The translations under genes and the position numbers were made by a program. Positions 1 through 8,286 of a DNA stretch of 21,726 nt are shown here, one piece after another (the stretch's first letter is position 1; each line of letters begins with the position of its first letter). Origin of the DNA: a virus; IMG/VR virus record IMGVR_UViG_3300028735_000038, positions 1 to 21,726 of that record; one strand, written 5' to 3'. Under the pieces are notes generated by a model. The model was given only the letters and a program-made list of their open reading frames with translations. It had not been told where the DNA came from and did not search any database.

Positions 1-286
1 CTAGTGCAAGCATCTGTTTTTGTTCAGTGGTCATTTCATTGGCTGTGATGCGTTGTGTGCGTCGTGTGCCCACTTCATCATCAAGAATGCGTTCCAGTTC
101 TTTGATCACTTGGAGGCGGCTTCTTTTGGCATTGTCCAGTTGTTGTAGACTGCGCAGGGCTCTGCCATATTCTTCTTCTGTCACTGAGTGATAGTCGGGT
201 AATTCGATGGTTGCGGCGAATAGTTGTTCCAGTTGTTTTACTTCCGCTTCCCATCGTTTTTTGGCGAAGTCTTTGAGGTTTTTCAT
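1..286 (-). CDS. Partial small helical protein after the tail fibre gene (possible small terminase subunit)
   Basis: An open frame of 95 codons starts with ATG at 286 and runs off the left edge without a stop. The start overlaps the fibre gene stop as ATGA, and GGGAG lies about 10 nt upstream, so the start is well supported. The product begins MKNLKDFAKKRWEAEVKQLE and is highly charged and probably all alpha-helical, with a coiled-coil look and a second charged helix around residues 50 to 70. In T7-like phages the gene after the fibre region is often the small terminase subunit (T7 gp18, 89 aa) or a lysis protein. Size, charge and position favour a small terminase, but I see no diagnostic motif. 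A spanin-like lysis protein is less likely because there is no N-terminal membrane segment. That the gene is real is fairly sure; its function is a guess from position. Confidence 0.7.
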   Translation of the reverse strand, partial: MKNLKDFAKKRWEAEVKQLEQLFAATIELPDYHSVTEEEYGRALRSLQQLDNAKRSRLQVIKELERILDDEVGTRRTQRITANEMTTEQKQMLAL

Positions 287-2694
287 CTGGCTCTTGCTCC
301 CTGTGGGCGTGCTGCCATTGCCAAATACAGATATGAGTCGCCAGTGTTATAAGCGGAATCAGTGGTTCTAATCTTGATGCCGCTGCTGGTAAAGTCCAAG
401 GCAGCCACTGTAAACTCTGCCGAAGTTGTGTCGGGGTACAATATGAGGTTGTTCGGGTTGGCGGGTTGACGTGCGGTGTCGTGCGTCACCCAGTTCATAA
501 CACCACCTGTGAATCTTTTTATCATCACGTAACTGGGCTCAAAACCGCAGTGCATGTAAGGTCCGTCTGCGGCACCATTGCCAATGTAACTGCCCACCGC
601 ACACACACCTGGGATTGAGCGGAACAAGTAAGCGACATACCGATTGGTGTTGACGTTGAGAGCATCGTTCACAACGAAAGCAGCGGGTCGCCATCCACCT
701 GCCTGAAATACAGGGATGGAATTTGTTTCCGAGCTAGTGCCTTGCAGTGCCACAAAGTGAGTGTCTGAACTTAAACTTCGATGCCAAGTAAACCATCCAC
801 TGGAGGCATTGTCGCGGTTCTTAACGATGGCCATTTCAGGGCGACCACCAAGGCTGTGTGGTATTACTCTGTTTGCTGTGCCATCGCCCACATATGTGAC
901 AATATCAAAGCAAGAGGACATCTGCCAGCACCAAGCCACATAGTTGTTGGCGTTGGTGTTCACTTCCGCTGAGGTACCAAGGGCAAAAGCATCTGTGAGG
1001 AAATCCGTCAGTTGTGTGGAATCTGTGTTTTCCGCATTGGTTGCGTTGCTTATCAAGTTTAAACCGCCGCCGCGTCTTGTGTCATGTATTCTATGGTTTG
1101 AAGCTACTGAACGATTCTTTATCCACACTAGGCTTGGTGCGCCACGACTTTGACTCATACCAGTGCGGATGTTTCTCGCAGTGGCATTGCCGGTATAAGT
1201 CACCGGGCGGAACACCTCATCAGGTCTCACTGACGGCAGTGGCATCACTGATTGGATGTTGGGTTGTGATAAAGTGTGATATCCCTCTGGCAGAGCATAT
1301 GCGAAGGGTCTATGACCAAAATTGATGTTGAGCGTGCGGGCAAAGTTTTGAAACCAAGGAAACAAGTCACCGCTCACTGATGACAGATCAAATGTGGGCG
1401 TGCCTGAGTTGGGAAAGTTGGAGTTGTCGATAAGTGTGCCAGCAGAATTATACCATCCACCATTGCGACCAAGGTAGAGATGGCGCCTGTTGGCATCCCA
1501 CGCCACTCTAATTGTTTCACCCGCTACCGCATTAGGTAAACCGCTAACCGCTGTTGTGCCATTGCTCTGTAGAATAAAAGAGGCACCGTTTGTAACCAGT
1601 GACCATACGCCGGTAACCAAATTGGAGGTTGTGGCGCGATTGGCTGATGCCAAAGCCACACCCACACCAATGCCATTTGATGGACCGCCACCGCCATTAG
1701 TGGTTGCTTCAAAATACCATTTGCCTTTTGTGGCAAAGGGTTGTGTGGCTCTTGTGCCGTTCCAGTTGCCCGCATTGGTGATGTCCAGTGACCCATTGGA
1801 GATGGTGTTGGTACCAGTGTCAAGGAAGTTAAGTGTTGTGATGTTGTTGGTTGGAGTGTCAACGCTGCTGTCATTACCAGCACCCGGAGTCACCGAGAAG
1901 TTGTTGGGCGTGAAGTTGTTGTCCTGCCATTGGTCTCTTCCTAGTGTGGCAGCAGTTGTGTTGCTGGCATCTTGGAAAGTGAGATAGTAGGAGTTGACGC
2001 CACCACAGGCACCATCATACCTCTTGGGTTGCCAAATGCCGTAGCGGTCAAAGAAGCCAAAACTTTCTGGTCGTGCTGCTACCCCGTCCAAGAAATACAC
2101 ATCTGCAAGATAGCCATTGAGGAAGCCCGGGGATCCACTAAATGTTCCATTCACACCACCCAGTGAATGACTCACGTTGGTGTTCCAAGTGCCAAAGTCC
2201 GTGTTGATCGTTACAGCGGCATTGGTTGTCAACTCCGCATTAGGCACTCGCCTGCCATTCACATAAATGATGCACCTGTCATCCGCAGTGGCATTGGCTG
2301 TGTCTACCACCACTATAAAATGAGTCCAGTTGGCGGGGTCGCGGAACTGATTGCGAGTTTCCCGAATCAGGGTGTTGCCTGCCCACACCTGAAAGTTCAT
2401 TATGCTAGAACCGAAACCAATCATGTCCTGGGTGTTTCTGCCCCAGATGCCCATATAAAGGGAGGGTGTTTGTTGGCTGTTTTTGAACCAGCACGAGAAA
2501 GTCATCAACCTGCGATTGCCCACGGCAGTAAACGTGCGTGTCAACTCGGTGCTGTCAGGGCGATTAAAGCGGAGGCTTCTCTGTATCAAGTAGGGCGAGG
2601 GCTGTTCAGGTGAGTTGCGATTGCGTGATGGAGCATCCGCCATCAGCGGGCTGAAGTCAGTGCTGAGTGATGGAACAGGCTCTTGAATTGTCAT
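283..2694 (-). CDS. Large tail fibre/adhesin with LamG-like, SPRY-like and triple C-terminal repeat domains
   Basis: This 803-aa protein is the probable receptor-binding fibre. Residues about 35 to 245 look like a LamG/concanavalin-type jelly roll (MTFSCWFKNS near 64, then ANWTHFIVVVD and IYVNGRRV). Residues about 285 to 470 look like a SPRY-type beta-sandwich (GKWYFEAT near 324, GVWSLVTNG, IRVAWDANRRHLYLG). The C-terminus carries three diverged repeats of about 100 residues starting near 495, 597 and 698. Each begins with a YTGNGTA-like turn, then a hydrophobic strand ending in IKN, VKN or IKR, and a W..H(D/R) motif. The last two repeats are the most alike. It is Asn/Thr/Gly-rich, as extracellular phage beta-proteins tend to be. 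ATG at 2694 overlaps the previous stop as TGATG. Domain names are my recognition of pattern, not a search; carbohydrate binding is inferred from the folds. Confidence 0.85.
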   Translation of the reverse strand: MTIQEPVPSLSTDFSPLMADAPSRNRNSPEQPSPYLIQRSLRFNRPDSTELTRTFTAVGNRRLMTFSCWFKNSQQTPSLYMGIWGRNTQDMIGFGSSIMNFQVWAGNTLIRETRNQFRDPANWTHFIVVVDTANATADDRCIIYVNGRRVPNAELTTNAAVTINTDFGTWNTNVSHSLGGVNGTFSGSPGFLNGYLADVYFLDGVAARPESFGFFDRYGIWQPKRYDGACGGVNSYYLTFQDASNTTAATLGRDQWQDNNFTPNNFSVTPGAGNDSSVDTPTNNITTLNFLDTGTNTISNGSLDITNAGNWNGTRATQPFATKGKWYFEATTNGGGGPSNGIGVGVALASANRATTSNLVTGVWSLVTNGASFILQSNGTTAVSGLPNAVAGETIRVAWDANRRHLYLGRNGGWYNSAGTLIDNSNFPNSGTPTFDLSSVSGDLFPWFQNFARTLNINFGHRPFAYALPEGYHTLSQPNIQSVMPLPSVRPDEVFRPVTYTGNATARNIRTGMSQSRGAPSLVWIKNRSVASNHRIHDTRRGGGLNLISNATNAENTDSTQLTDFLTDAFALGTSAEVNTNANNYVAWCWQMSSCFDIVTYVGDGTANRVIPHSLGGRPEMAIVKNRDNASSGWFTWHRSLSSDTHFVALQGTSSETNSIPVFQAGGWRPAAFVVNDALNVNTNRYVAYLFRSIPGVCAVGSYIGNGAADGPYMHCGFEPSYVMIKRFTGGVMNWVTHDTARQPANPNNLILYPDTTSAEFTVAALDFTSSGIKIRTTDSAYNTGDSYLYLAMAARPQGARAR

Positions 2695-3401
2695 CAGTAA
2701 TCCGCAGCAAATATGCTGATGTCAATGAATGTGTTTGCCGCCAGCGCAGTGCCAAGTCTTGCTGTAAGGGCGTCACCCACTCCCAGTGTAAGGAAGCGAT
2801 TGGGGCTTTCATCCAAGATAGGCAATTGAGCCGTTTGTAGGGCACTCACTGCGGGAACGGTTCCATTGCCCGCTCCTGCTGGCACCGGCACATAGCCCAG
2901 TTGACTGAACGCCCACAAGCCAAATCCTGCGGGCAGTGCTTGTGGTGTGGATACAAATGGAGTGCCGCTCACCGTGAGTGTTAGGTCTGCCACAGTTGTC
3001 ACCGTGACCACTGCTCCATTGGCAGCGGCAGTGGTGGTGCGGGTATCACCTGCTGAAGGTGCTACAAAGAATGTTTCGCCGGGCACCCATCCATCGGTGA
3101 TGAAAGAACCAGTGGTTCGGGTTATCGTATTGTTGGTTGCAAAAGACGCCGTGCCCATGTTTGCCACTGATGTTTTTCTGCGTGCGAGATGGAAGAACAC
3201 GTTGATGTTGCTGGCTGACGAACTGGCAATGGAAATAGCATGTATTCTACTGCCACCCGCTCTAAACACTGTGGGGTTGTTGGTGTCATTGGCCACCGAC
3301 GTGCCTGCTTCGAATAACACACGTGGACGCACGTCTTGAGCATCTGTGAATGGAATTCTATCGTTTCGTGTTATTGCTGTGAAATTGGGATTGTGTGCCA
3401 T
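2694..3401 (-). CDS. Beta-rich virion/tail-tip protein of unknown function
   Basis: A 235-aa protein rich in Thr, Ala, Val, Ser and Asn, with no membrane segment and no predicted coiled coil. The N-terminus has a conserved-looking motif (RPRVLFEAGTSVAND, about residues 26 to 40); the rest alternates beta-prone strands and turns. AAGGAAA stands 6 to 7 nt before the ATG at 3401, and the 10-nt gap to the gp17-like adaptor gene places it in the same transcript. It sits between the fibre adaptor and the large fibre, so a role as fibre connector, decoration or baseplate component is plausible. I do not recognise the family. Confidence 0.75.
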   Translation of the reverse strand: MAHNPNFTAITRNDRIPFTDAQDVRPRVLFEAGTSVANDTNNPTVFRAGGSRIHAISIASSSASNINVFFHLARRKTSVANMGTASFATNNTITRTTGSFITDGWVPGETFFVAPSAGDTRTTTAAANGAVVTVTTVADLTLTVSGTPFVSTPQALPAGFGLWAFSQLGYVPVPAGAGNGTVPAVSALQTAQLPILDESPNRFLTLGVGDALTARLGTALAANTFIDISIFAADY

Positions 3402-3411
3402 TTGCTTTTCC

Positions 3412-4095
3412 TTATGCTATCACTCTCGACAAATAGAGTAGACTGCCTGAATTGTTCATGGGAGGCACCAGTTGTGGACTCAACTTGCCGTTGGGTTGCA
3501 CTTCAGGCACATTGCCTGGAGCAACGCCTTTCACCAGTCCCAAATTCAAGCGCGCCTCTGCGGGTGTGCTGCCTGCCGTGCCGCCCTGACTCACAGCCAA
3601 AGGCAGTGTGATGGCTCCTGCGTTGGTTACATCATATAACACTATGTTTTGGCCAGTGGCGTCAAATGCCAGCACTCGATTGGGCTGTGGTGTAAACTCG
3701 AGATTGAAGGTTCCAGTTGCTGAGTTAGCAAGCGTTAGACTGCGTTGACTCTTGACGCTTTGCTCTTGAGCATATGCCCAGATGCGATCTATATCTGCGT
3801 TCACCACTGCGGCTCTAAACGAACCCGCCTGTTGATAGTCTACAGTTCTAGCGGGATTGGTAGCACGCACTATAACAACGGAGGTGCCATTGGATGGCGC
3901 AACATTGAAAACCACGTTACCACCACTGTCTACGCCCACTCCAGTCACAGTGTAGTGGACGTTCAGTGTTTTAAGAACGCCATTGAGATAAACCTCCAAG
4001 TCACTTTCATCAAGAATCTCGAATCCAGTGGGGAATATGGTTTGTGTGCCGCTTGCGATTTGCTCACTGCGGGGTGTGTTATTGAGTATCGCCAT
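3412..4095 (-). CDS. Tail fibre adaptor with T7 gp17-type N-terminal domain
   Basis: The 227-aa product matches the N-terminal attachment domain of T7-type tail fibres (Phage_T7_tail family). Residues about 12 to 110 hold the pattern IFPTGFEILDESDLEVYLNG, then YTVTGVGV, VVFNVAP, SVVIVRATNP, R..DY...G.F and VNADIDRI. In T7 this domain is the start of a 553-aa fibre and docks it to the tail. Here it is followed only by about 110 residues of Ala/Gly-rich shaft-like sequence, so the receptor-binding parts were probably moved to the next two genes. ATG at 4095 is the only sensible start: AAAGGAG at 4113 to 4118 is about 16 nt away, too far to be ideal, and a late-promoter-like octamer lies between it and the ATG. 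Confidence 0.88.
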   Translation of the reverse strand: MAILNNTPRSEQIASGTQTIFPTGFEILDESDLEVYLNGVLKTLNVHYTVTGVGVDSGGNVVFNVAPSNGTSVVIVRATNPARTVDYQQAGSFRAAVVNADIDRIWAYAQEQSVKSQRSLTLANSATGTFNLEFTPQPNRVLAFDATGQNIVLYDVTNAGAITLPLAVSQGGTAGSTPAEARLNLGLVKGVAPGNVPEVQPNGKLSPQLVPPMNNSGSLLYLSRVIA

Positions 4096-4100
4096 CGTTG

Positions 4101-4108
4101 TATTTAGT
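4101..4108 (-). promoter_or_regulatory. Late-promoter-like octamer P7 (ACTAAATA), predicted leaderless start
   Basis: On the minus strand ACTAAATA is followed by CAACG and then the ATG of the fibre adaptor gene. If the octamer occupies -13 to -6 as in T4 late promoters, +1 is exactly the A of that ATG. No -35 element is visible. It is one of seven such motifs, all in gene junctions. Confidence 0.5.
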
Positions 4109-4116
4109 GTGCTCCT

Positions 4117-6534
4117 TTATCTCTCTGTAAGGTTTCGCCAGGAAAAGTCGCTCTCTGAAGTGGCTGCTGTGCCACCCATTATGCTGTCCATACGGTTCTT
4201 GGTGTTCAGCAACTGTTGCACTCGATACTGATTGTAGCCCAGTGGGTCCACCATCTGATGAATGTTGTCTATAACCATGCCTCTGTAAAGCCCTGAAAAC
4301 CACCAGATGTTTTGTCCCGGAACAGTGTTCAGGAACTTTCTTGTGTTTTGCCACAGTTTCTTGTCTGGCACGCTGCCGTCATAGGCTTCCTGTGCGGCGT
4401 TGCCAAATAAACTCAACAAGCCCGATGCCAAACCAATGGGTGTGGAGAAACTCGCTCGCAGTTCCGCATCACTGGGGTTGATGTTGACTCCGGTGACGCT
4501 TCGCAGTAATCCGCCGATGCCCATCTCTTTCAGATGGTTCAGCATCAACACTCCAGCACCACTGCTTGCTATGGTTTTGCTCCACAGTTCACCGCTGTCC
4601 CACGCCAGGGGTTTGTTGCCTCTGACGAACTCTTTGGCTTGAGTGGCCATAGCTATCACTGGCAGTGTCACCGCCGAGTACATTGCTAAACTGGATGCGG
4701 CAGTGATGATGCGTTGAGTTTCACTGCCTTCTGCTTCACTCCAAGCCCGCAACATATGCTTGCGGAGCATCAGTGCGGGCGTGCGTAGAATCTGTGTCAT
4801 TGAGTTGATCGTGTCAGCAACTGCTTGATTGGTCGCACCCAGTCTCAACGCCAGTTCATCACGGAAGTTAGGTGCCACCACTGCGGCACTCACATTGCTT
4901 TGAACCCAGGCTGTGTAGCGATCTCTGATATCTGGTGGCAGTGTGAATATGTCCAAGTTGCCATTGACATCAAGATGTTGGCGACCCAGTGCCTGAATAT
5001 CTGCCTTGCTCAAGTTGAAGCGTTGAGCCACTCGCCAGAACTGCTCCGGCATTTCATCACCACGTATTGCTCTACCGATGTTTTTCAGATTAAGTTGTGT
5101 GAAGCCAGCGCGAGTGGCGTTCTCCCAGAACTTGGCTCCCTGTGCTGCCATGGTGAAGTCAGCCGCTTTGAAACTGATGTTTTGTGCGGTGCCGTTGGGG
5201 TTGATTTGGGTGGCGAAGGCTCTGCTCTGTGATGCGATGATGCCGTCACCAAACGTTCCTATCAGTTGTGCGTTCACTCGAGTTTCTCTGCTTGTGAATC
5301 CACTGAACATGCCGCTCAAATCGTACATTCCAAGATAGCGTTTTGCCACAAAAGTCATTGCGGGAATATCCGCCACCAAGTTTATCACATGCTCACCGGC
5401 TTTGGCTGCGATGTTCACATTCTTCAGCACCGCTGCCGCAGTGCCCAGGGTATCGAAGTCGGGGTTTTCACGCAGTGATGTCATTGCGTTGAAGTGGCGA
5501 TTGAGTTGGGCGGCGTCTGCAATAACGCCTTCTTCAGTGAGTTTGTCTACAACAATTCTAAAACTGTTTTTGTAGTCCGCACCGAACACTTCAGCGGCTG
5601 CCAGTTGTTGGCTGTATCTCTGAATGTTGCGTATTTCACTGACGATGATTCTTTCATCGGACCCCACTTGGTTGCGGAACTGCTGAAAGGCTTCATCACT
5701 TCTCCAGCGGATTGACGCCACATCCAAGTCAGGTGATTGAAGTCTAACTTCGCCACCCGTTCTACGCACACTTTCATAAACAGCATCAGCCATCGTCATC
5801 AGTTGCTCGGGGCTGCCTGATTTTGGGTCCACTGATCGCATAAACAGTTCTCTGAACTGCCCCTGACCCATTGCTTCCATCTTACGCCAGTTAAGGGCTG
5901 GCATTGTGGGCAGTGAGTCCAAAGGCACCTTCAATCCCATCTCGCTCATTTCCACGCGGATTTGTTCTTGGATGCGATGAAGGCTCAAAGCAATTTGACC
6001 TTCTGGTGTGTTGGGTGCAGTGCCGCCTCTGCGTAGAGCCGTAAGAGCATTTGCCACAGCCACGTCATCCATGCTGTTTATGATCTTGTGGAAGTTGTTT
6101 CCCAGTGTGTCGCTGATTTCACGAAGGAATGTTTGGTTGTAGAAGCGCGCGAACTTGGCTGCTGCCGCTGCTTCTATGCTGTAGCCTGTTTCCACTGGTG
6201 ATGTGATCTTGTCCAATAGAGCCTTTCCCGGGTTGGGGCTGTTTCTAACCTCCTGAAGGAGGTTGCTGGTTCTGATTTCAGTGTGTATCTTGCGGTTCAA
6301 GTTGAATGTTTGTTCAGCGATGATGCGTTGACTCTCGCGTTCCAGAATGCTGTTAAGGGCTTGTGTAAGTTCTGTTTGTTCACCACGCTCCAATTGGCGA
6401 TATATCACACCAAGGTCCCGGTTGTTCACCGCTAAACGGCTTTGGAGTTCATTGAACACCACTTCCAATCGTTGGCTTGCGTCAGGCACGCTCTTGCCGA
6501 TGGCGTTGTTGAAGTCGATGGCACATTTTGACAT
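4117..6534 (-). CDS. Internal virion/ejection protein, T7 gp16 C-terminal-like
   Basis: An 805-aa, mostly alpha-helical protein. The last 150 residues resemble the C-terminus of large podovirus ejection proteins (KFLNTVPGQNIWWFSGLYRG, then VDPLGYNQYRVQQLL). A hydrophobic stretch near residues 620 to 640 (LAMYSAVTLPVIAMATQAKE) may contact membrane. In T7, gp16 (1318 aa) is ejected with gp14 and gp15 and forms a trans-envelope channel. The start at 6534 has a strong GGGAGGA Shine-Dalgarno overlapping the end of the upstream gene. The upstream stop TAA at 6538 to 6540 lies in the same frame and only one codon away, so this looks like the C-terminal cistron of a split gp16. No lytic transglycosylase motif was seen. 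Family assignment rests on gene order, size and the C-terminal pattern. Confidence 0.8.
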   Translation of the reverse strand: MSKCAIDFNNAIGKSVPDASQRLEVVFNELQSRLAVNNRDLGVIYRQLERGEQTELTQALNSILERESQRIIAEQTFNLNRKIHTEIRTSNLLQEVRNSPNPGKALLDKITSPVETGYSIEAAAAAKFARFYNQTFLREISDTLGNNFHKIINSMDDVAVANALTALRRGGTAPNTPEGQIALSLHRIQEQIRVEMSEMGLKVPLDSLPTMPALNWRKMEAMGQGQFRELFMRSVDPKSGSPEQLMTMADAVYESVRRTGGEVRLQSPDLDVASIRWRSDEAFQQFRNQVGSDERIIVSEIRNIQRYSQQLAAAEVFGADYKNSFRIVVDKLTEEGVIADAAQLNRHFNAMTSLRENPDFDTLGTAAAVLKNVNIAAKAGEHVINLVADIPAMTFVAKRYLGMYDLSGMFSGFTSRETRVNAQLIGTFGDGIIASQSRAFATQINPNGTAQNISFKAADFTMAAQGAKFWENATRAGFTQLNLKNIGRAIRGDEMPEQFWRVAQRFNLSKADIQALGRQHLDVNGNLDIFTLPPDIRDRYTAWVQSNVSAAVVAPNFRDELALRLGATNQAVADTINSMTQILRTPALMLRKHMLRAWSEAEGSETQRIITAASSLAMYSAVTLPVIAMATQAKEFVRGNKPLAWDSGELWSKTIASSGAGVLMLNHLKEMGIGGLLRSVTGVNINPSDAELRASFSTPIGLASGLLSLFGNAAQEAYDGSVPDKKLWQNTRKFLNTVPGQNIWWFSGLYRGMVIDNIHQMVDPLGYNQYRVQQLLNTKNRMDSIMGGTAATSESDFSWRNLTER

Positions 6535-6537
6535 TGG

Positions 6538-8286
6538 TTATCCTCCCAGCACACACTTCAAGTAATCACGCACTGCGTAGGGTGTGCGTGCGATGGCATC
6601 GAAGTCATCGCGATATAGTTGGAAGATGCGTTCCACATTCTCGGAACCATAACGATGCTTCAACCCTGCCATCACATCGTCGATGCTCTTCACATCACCC
6701 AGTCCGCTTAACACAGTGCGAGCGCCCTGTGGGTTGAAGTCGTTGAGCAGTTGTTGAGCCAGTCTTGCTCGTTCCGCGATTTGTTGTTGTAGTCTCGCAT
6801 CCATTTCCGCGGCGGGTTCATTGCGAACCTGCGGAGGTGTTTCACCCCTGTTGTGTGTGGCACGACGAATGTTGTTGTAGAAGTCAGTGGCATTGCCGCC
6901 CGGTTGACCAGTGGCATCACTCAACTTTTGTAGGGTTGCATAATCCAGTTTTCGCGCCAATAACCAGTCCAGTTGCTGCGGGCTCAACACCTTTAGGGCT
7001 TCCAGTTGTTGTTGTGGAGTGCCGCCTTCTTGACGACGCCACCAATCACTCACACTGCTTTCACGCAGTTGATTGCGATTGGGGTAAAGGTCTATCACTG
7101 GTTGTGCAGGCTCCGTTAGGGGCGGTGCATCATCAAAGGTGCTGCGTGATGCCTCGATGCGTGCTTGCTGTATCTGTGCCTCGCGCAGTGATTCCGCCAT
7201 TGCCACTCGCTCACCCGCCGTGGGGTTGTCGCTGAATTGCACACCCTGCTTTTCCAGTTGCGTTTTGATGCTGTCCACTTGTCGCACATCAGTGAAGTAG
7301 GGCGGTGCAACTTGTTCGGTGACTTCTCGTGTGATGTCAGGTGCTCTCACGGGGGCGTTGGCATCACCTCTTGCTTGAACGGCATTTTCCACCCTGCGGC
7401 GATAGGCTGCGGCTGCGGCTTCGGCTTGATCCAAGGTTTCAAATCCCAGTCGTTGTGCCAGAGTTTGGCCTTCAAGTGTGTTTCTATTGAAGTTGTAAAG
7501 TGCGGCTGATTCCCTGTTGGGGAAACGAATGTTGTTGATCTCCACTTCCGCTCTTGGTGCTTCTGGAGCGTTTGCGTGTCTTGGTAGAGTGTTGGGCGCG
7601 CCTGCTTCATCAGGCAGTCGCATGGCCCTGTACATATCTCGTAACCCACGAAATGCGTAACCAGCAGCCCCAAATACGCCGCCCACTGCTGCACCCATCC
7701 CCACCGCCATAGCGGCATCAGCGAAGGTGTAGGATTGTTGCTCATAGGAGCGAGCCAGGTATTCAAGGGGCACGCCAGTGAGCAGTTCCAAGCCCGCGTT
7801 GGCGGCTCCCATTCGCAGCACCGTGGAGGCGAAGGCTCTGCCTGCTGTTAAGCCACCACCAAAAGGTATCAAGTTGATGGGATCAAGGATATTGCCGCCA
7901 AACTGAGCAATCAAACCACCCACGCTGCCAGCCCCGGTGGCTCGTCGTTGAAACGCGGTGTTTTGTTCCGCTCTAATGCGAGCAGCCCATGCCGTTGACA
8001 ATTCCTCATCAGTGATGCCGGGTCGCCATTTCAAGCCCATGCTTTCATATACACTGCCTCGGAATTGCTCTTCAGTGACTTCCTCGCCGCCTTGTGCGGA
8101 AAAGATGCGACTGAGACGACCCACACTGGTGTCAGTGAGTCCTTGACCAAATTGCTGAGCGTTGAATAATCCACCAAAGAAGCCAATTGGTGCTTCCCCA
8201 GCAAAAGAAAAATCACTGGGACCCATTGGTGTGGGCTGTGCTGCCGGGGCTGCCAGTGGCAGTACATCAGGATTCGCGTTTGTCAT
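6538..8286 (-). CDS. Internal virion/ejection protein, N-terminal partner of the gp16-like pair
   Basis: A 582-aa protein with glycine-rich hydrophobic segments at about 115 to 150 (SVGGLIAQFGGNILDPINLI) and about 190 to 215 (AVGMGAAVGGVFGAAGYAF), then a long charged, probably helical C-terminal half with Pro-rich breaks. Such segments are common in phage ejection proteins that enter the host membrane. T7 gp16 starts with a soluble lytic transglycosylase domain; I find no matching Glu-containing motif here. ATG at 8286 overlaps the preceding stop as ATGA. Together with the next, same-frame gene it would make a protein of about 1389 residues, close to T7 gp16 in length. Confidence 0.78.
   Translation of the reverse strand: MTNANPDVLPLAAPAAQPTPMGPSDFSFAGEAPIGFFGGLFNAQQFGQGLTDTSVGRLSRIFSAQGGEEVTEEQFRGSVYESMGLKWRPGITDEELSTAWAARIRAEQNTAFQRRATGAGSVGGLIAQFGGNILDPINLIPFGGGLTAGRAFASTVLRMGAANAGLELLTGVPLEYLARSYEQQSYTFADAAMAVGMGAAVGGVFGAAGYAFRGLRDMYRAMRLPDEAGAPNTLPRHANAPEAPRAEVEINNIRFPNRESAALYNFNRNTLEGQTLAQRLGFETLDQAEAAAAAYRRRVENAVQARGDANAPVRAPDITREVTEQVAPPYFTDVRQVDSIKTQLEKQGVQFSDNPTAGERVAMAESLREAQIQQARIEASRSTFDDAPPLTEPAQPVIDLYPNRNQLRESSVSDWWRRQEGGTPQQQLEALKVLSPQQLDWLLARKLDYATLQKLSDATGQPGGNATDFYNNIRRATHNRGETPPQVRNEPAAEMDARLQQQIAERARLAQQLLNDFNPQGARTVLSGLGDVKSIDDVMAGLKHRYGSENVERIFQLYRDDFDAIARTPYAVRDYLKCVLGG

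Noticed and set aside
283-2694. Diversity-generating retroelement variable region in the fibre gene
   Set aside because: No reverse transcriptase gene and no near-duplicate template repeat were seen in the window, and the fibre end does not look like a C-type lectin variable region.
6532-6545. Assembly error creating a false stop in a single gp16-like gene
   Set aside because: The stop is a full in-frame codon, not a frameshift, and it is tied to a strong Shine-Dalgarno and a properly spaced ATG. It remains possible but is not the simplest reading.
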